Shown here in pieces: positions 61,274-64,000 of a stretch of 64,000 bases of DNA; the first letter of the stretch is position 1, and every line of letters starts with the position of its first letter. Under the pieces are notes generated by a model. The model was not told the DNA's origin. It did not search any database and saw nothing but the letters and a program-made list of their open reading frames with translations. The translations under genes were made by a program, and so were the position numbers. This DNA is from Actinotignum schaalii FB123-CNA-2 (GTDB taxonomy: Bacteria > Actinomycetota > Actinomycetes > Actinomycetales > Actinomycetaceae). The DNA lies in the NCBI RefSeq assembly GCF_000411135.1, contig NZ_KE150263.1:496594-560593 (forward strand), given 5' to 3'.

Positions 61274-62740
61274 TTAATGCGCACGGATGCGGCGCAGCTC
61301 CAGCACCTCGGTGGCACCTAGTCCCTGGAGAGTAGGGGTTCCCACTGAGATCGTGGTGAAGCGATTCTCCCCTACCGCTTTGAGCGCGGTCGCCACCGGA
61401 CGCGAGGTAAGAACCGTACCCGGGGAGGCCACATCTGCCAGCCGGGAGGCCATATTCACCGATGGCCCGAAAACATCACCGAAACGCCCCAGTACCGGCC
61501 CCCAGGTGAGGGAGGCCCGCACCGCCGGAATCTCCGGGGTATCGCGCAGGGCTTGGGTCACATCGCACACAATATCTGCACCCGTAACGATATCGTCCGC
61601 AATAAAGAGGAAAGCATCGCCCATGGATTTAACCACGCGCCCACCCCCACCGGTAATGACGGCGCGACAGGTGTAATCGAAACGCTCAATAAATTCCATG
61701 AACTGGCGTGAGGTCATCCGCTCGGTCCGGTTCGTGAAGGACACAATATCGATAAAACCCACCGCGCGCGGAATCTGCGGGATGGCGTCATCCTCATTAA
61801 TATGGGCGATTTCCGCTTCGGTATGGCGCAGCAGCGCGGCGGCCTGCCGCGACCAGGTATACGCTGCGGTACGCCGCAAGAATTCTTCAATATCCGCGAA
61901 ATGATCAAGCACCCAGCGCCGCGCATCCACCGGCCCGAGCCCACCCGCAGTTTCGGCCAGTTCAAGCAAGGTTTCCACATGCCATTGCAGCATGCGATCC
62001 ACATTGTGGGCACTGGCGCGCAGCAGCGATGTAAGGGCCGATTCCGTCAGCGGGGATTCCCCGAGCGATTCCGCCATCGCGCGCATCGCCGCGATATCAC
62101 CGTCCGTGAAAACACATTCGCTATCTTCATCCACGATGGTGGGGAAACCGAGGGCCAGCCAAAAACGCCGCACGCCTTCCGTATCCATTTTGGTTAATTC
62201 CGCCGCCTGGCGCAGGGTATAGCGCGGCAGCCCGCCTTCAAGATGCTCCATATAGGCGGAGAACGCGGTGGGTTCCGTATCCGCCGCGGCCTGCGGCTGA
62301 GGCGTGGCCGGGTAGCGGCGCGACGACGGCGCCGCTGGCGCGGCGGATTCCGCCACTTTCACGCTGCTCGGGTGCCGGCCATCCGCATCCGGGCGGCAGG
62401 CCCGCGAGCGCTGCGAGGTGCGGGCCGCTGTTTCCCGGCTAGGCACGAAATTACGATCCACCGGGGCTTCCATACGGGCACTATGCCCGGGGTGGGGCAC
62501 CCCGGATTCCGGGCCGAGGGGCAGATCTGCGGCGGTATTACGCCGCAACTGAGCCATATCATCCGCGCTGAGCTCCGCGCTTTCAGCGGGCTGGACGCCA
62601 CCCCCGAGGAGGTAAGCGATGAGGTCCGGGCTCATGGCCGGGCCGATACCGGAATGTTTGCGCGCACCACCATCGCCCACTTCGCGCAATTTTTCGGGAT
62701 AGGGTGAGGGGCGCGGCGCGCTAGCGAATTGCTCAGCCAC
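61274..62740 (-). CDS. Class III adenylate cyclase with N-terminal regulatory domain
   Basis: A 488-residue cytoplasmic protein. After a 170-residue disordered stretch comes a MerR-like helix-turn-helix segment (about 173-222, YTLRQAAELTKMDTEGVRRF), a helical regulatory domain (about 230-320) and the cyclase catalytic domain (325-488). Metal ligands are Asp331 (FIDIVSF) and Asp375 (KSMGDAF). Adenine specificity is indicated by Lys371 and Asp422 (GDVFGPSVNMASR), and Asn429/Arg433 stabilise the transition state. All catalytic residues are present, so it should form cAMP as a homodimer. The arrangement resembles mycobacterial Rv2212-type cyclases. It is transcribed towards the two-component genes, with a structured 113-bp gap. 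Confidence 0.9.
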   Translation of the reverse strand: MAEQFASAPRPSPYPEKLREVGDGGARKHSGIGPAMSPDLIAYLLGGGVQPAESAELSADDMAQLRRNTAADLPLGPESGVPHPGHSARMEAPVDRNFVPSRETAARTSQRSRACRPDADGRHPSSVKVAESAAPAAPSSRRYPATPQPQAAADTEPTAFSAYMEHLEGGLPRYTLRQAAELTKMDTEGVRRFWLALGFPTIVDEDSECVFTDGDIAAMRAMAESLGESPLTESALTSLLRASAHNVDRMLQWHVETLLELAETAGGLGPVDARRWVLDHFADIEEFLRRTAAYTWSRQAAALLRHTEAEIAHINEDDAIPQIPRAVGFIDIVSFTNRTERMTSRQFMEFIERFDYTCRAVITGGGGRVVKSMGDAFLFIADDIVTGADIVCDVTQALRDTPEIPAVRASLTWGPVLGRFGDVFGPSVNMASRLADVASPGTVLTSRPVATALKAVGENRFTTISVGTPTLQGLGATEVLELRRIRAH

Positions 62741-62938
62741 ACTAGCCCCTTCCCTTAGCTGTTCACCACCGGCGCGGCGCCGCCTCAGGTGAGGAGAACA
62801 GGGAGCGCCAACCGCCGGCCATAAATAAAGTGCCTTCCATCACAGTATACTAGTCATCCTTGACACTCACGTCCATGTTTTCATCCAGGGATTTTGCTGG
62901 GAGTGGAGTGGAGGGTAGCCGCGGGCTATTCTGGAGCA

Positions 62939-64000
62939 GTGGAGAATAAACGAGAACACACAGATATTGATGCCCTCGCGGACCGCTATTTCCAGCGCGT
63001 CCTCGACACCTCACCCGAAACGGTGACGTTCACCGGCCTGCCCGGTGCCCCAGAAACCAAGCTTGATGATTACTCCCCCGCCGGGATTGCCGCGCATATC
63101 GATAACGTGCGGGAGACCCTGGCGGCCCTCGATCATCTCGAGGAGCGCGATGCCACGGATCGGGTGACCGCCGCAGGCCTGCGCGATCGCCTCGGCCTGG
63201 AAATTGAGCTGTATGAGGCGGGTGAAGAAGTCGGCAAGCTCAATGTTATTGAATCCCCACTCCAGGGGATTCGCGATGTTTTTGACGTGATGCCCCAGGA
63301 CAGCACTTCCGATTGGGAAACCATCGCGGCGCGCCTGAACGATGTGCCGCGGGCCCTGGCCGGCTATCGGGAATCCCTGGCGCAGCGGGCCGCGTCCGGC
63401 CCCGTTTTCGCGGCCCGGCAGGTGGAGCGCTGCCTGGAGCAGGCCCTCGGTGCCGCCTCTGATTCGGGGAGCTTCGCGGGGCTGGCCCAGCGCGGGGCGG
63501 CCACAGCCCCGGAACTTGCCGACGCTTTGGAGAAGGGCGCTGCCCGGGCCCGCGCGGCCTACGGGGAGCTGGCCGAAACACTGCGGGGTCTCCTCCCGGG
63601 GGCTACCGAAAATGATGCGGTGGGCCGGGATCGTTACGCGCTGCATTCGCGCGAATTCCTGGGCGCCGTCGTCGATCTGGATGAAACGTACGAGTGGGGT
63701 ATCCACGAACTGGAGCGTATCGACGCCGAACAGCAGGCTATCGCGCGCGAGCTGTACGGGGAGGGCGTGAGCGTGAACGAGGCCCTCACCCGCCTCGATC
63801 AGGAAGAACGCTACACCCTGCACGGCGTGGAGGAATTGCGTTCGTGGATGCAGCACACCGCCGATGATGCCATGGCCGCGGCCACGCAATACTTCGACAT
63901 CCCCGAGGCAATGCGCACCATCGAATGCATGATCGCGCCCTCGAATTCGGGCGGTATCTACTACACCGGCCCGTCCGATGATTTTTCACGGCCCGGCCGC
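62939..64000 (+). CDS. DUF885 family protein, N-terminal part
   Basis: The gene runs off the window after 354 codons. Conserved DUF885 features are LADRYFQRVLDTSPETVTFTG at the start, GLEIELYEAGEEVGKLNVIESPLQGIRDVFDVMP, and SREFLGAVVDLDETYEWGIHELERI. Full-length members have about 550-600 residues and a later HExxH-like metal site; they are metallopeptidase-like proteins of unknown substrate. No signal peptide is present, so it is probably cytoplasmic. Start GTG 62939 was chosen; an in-frame GTG at 62903 would add 12 residues. A TTGACA at 62859-62864 may be part of its promoter, but no good -10 follows. Confidence 0.82.
   Translation, partial: MENKREHTDIDALADRYFQRVLDTSPETVTFTGLPGAPETKLDDYSPAGIAAHIDNVRETLAALDHLEERDATDRVTAAGLRDRLGLEIELYEAGEEVGKLNVIESPLQGIRDVFDVMPQDSTSDWETIAARLNDVPRALAGYRESLAQRAASGPVFAARQVERCLEQALGAASDSGSFAGLAQRGAATAPELADALEKGAARARAAYGELAETLRGLLPGATENDAVGRDRYALHSREFLGAVVDLDETYEWGIHELERIDAEQQAIARELYGEGVSVNEALTRLDQEERYTLHGVEELRSWMQHTADDAMAAATQYFDIPEAMRTIECMIAPSNSGGIYYTGPSDDFSRPGR

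Overview
The window looks like chromosome of a high-GC Gram-positive actinomycete. Markers are mtrA-mtrB-lpqB, a WhiB-type Fe-S regulator, DUF3499, DUF5719, paired LytR-CpsA-Psr proteins, and a tRNA-Tyr/Thr/Met-rpmG-murB block. The mix of a rhamnose/6-deoxyhexose wall-polymer locus with secreted VCBS-repeat amidases suggests Actinomycetaceae (Actinomyces, Schaalia, Actinotignum or Trueperella relatives); this placement is inference. I see no transposase, integrase, phage gene, rRNA or CRISPR array.

Layout. 1-955: 3' side of murB, then rpmG and three tRNAs, all on the minus strand with a clear promoter and terminator. 1181-3697: lipoate-protein ligase and ferredoxin-NADP reductase. 3698-4601: the only long gene-free stretch, filled with degenerate ~30-nt repeats and inverted repeats. 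4602-11370: a minus-strand run whose transcription order is DUF3499, mtrA, mtrB, lpqB, comF, hpf. 11407-16739: metallopeptidase-like gene, DUF5719 protein, a giant glycosyltransferase/membrane protein and whiB.

16981-58808 is a roughly 42-kb surface-polysaccharide locus. It holds all four dTDP-L-rhamnose genes (rmlA, rmlD, rmlC, rmlB, scattered and in mixed orientation), a probable dTDP-L-rhamnose 4-epimerase (towards 6-deoxy-L-talose), UDP-glucose dehydrogenase, eight stand-alone or fused GT-A (GT2) enzymes and three GT-B (GT4) modules, five GT-C/DUF2142-like polytopic proteins, an acyltransferase, an ABC exporter (Wzm/Wzt with a cargo-binding Wzt tail), a MOP-type flippase, a UPF0104 membrane protein, and two LCP ligases that would attach the product to peptidoglycan. 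Embedded in it are two secreted VCBS/FG-GAP-repeat proteins flanking rmlB-ugd: one is an Amidase_2 enzyme, the other carries a gamma-glutamylcyclotransferase-like domain. 58829-64000: GtrA, a two-component system, an adenylate cyclase and the start of a DUF885 protein.

The most unusual signals are the degenerate 30-nt repeat region (3.88-4.42 kb), a dispersed motif (GCAGCTGCGGCGTCGTACCA and relatives), repeated micro-duplications sitting on or just after stop codons, the secreted VCBS-GGCT fusion, and an unrecognised 507-residue protein coupled to a double glycosyltransferase. Functions are assigned from recognisable motifs and gene context only; no database search was run.
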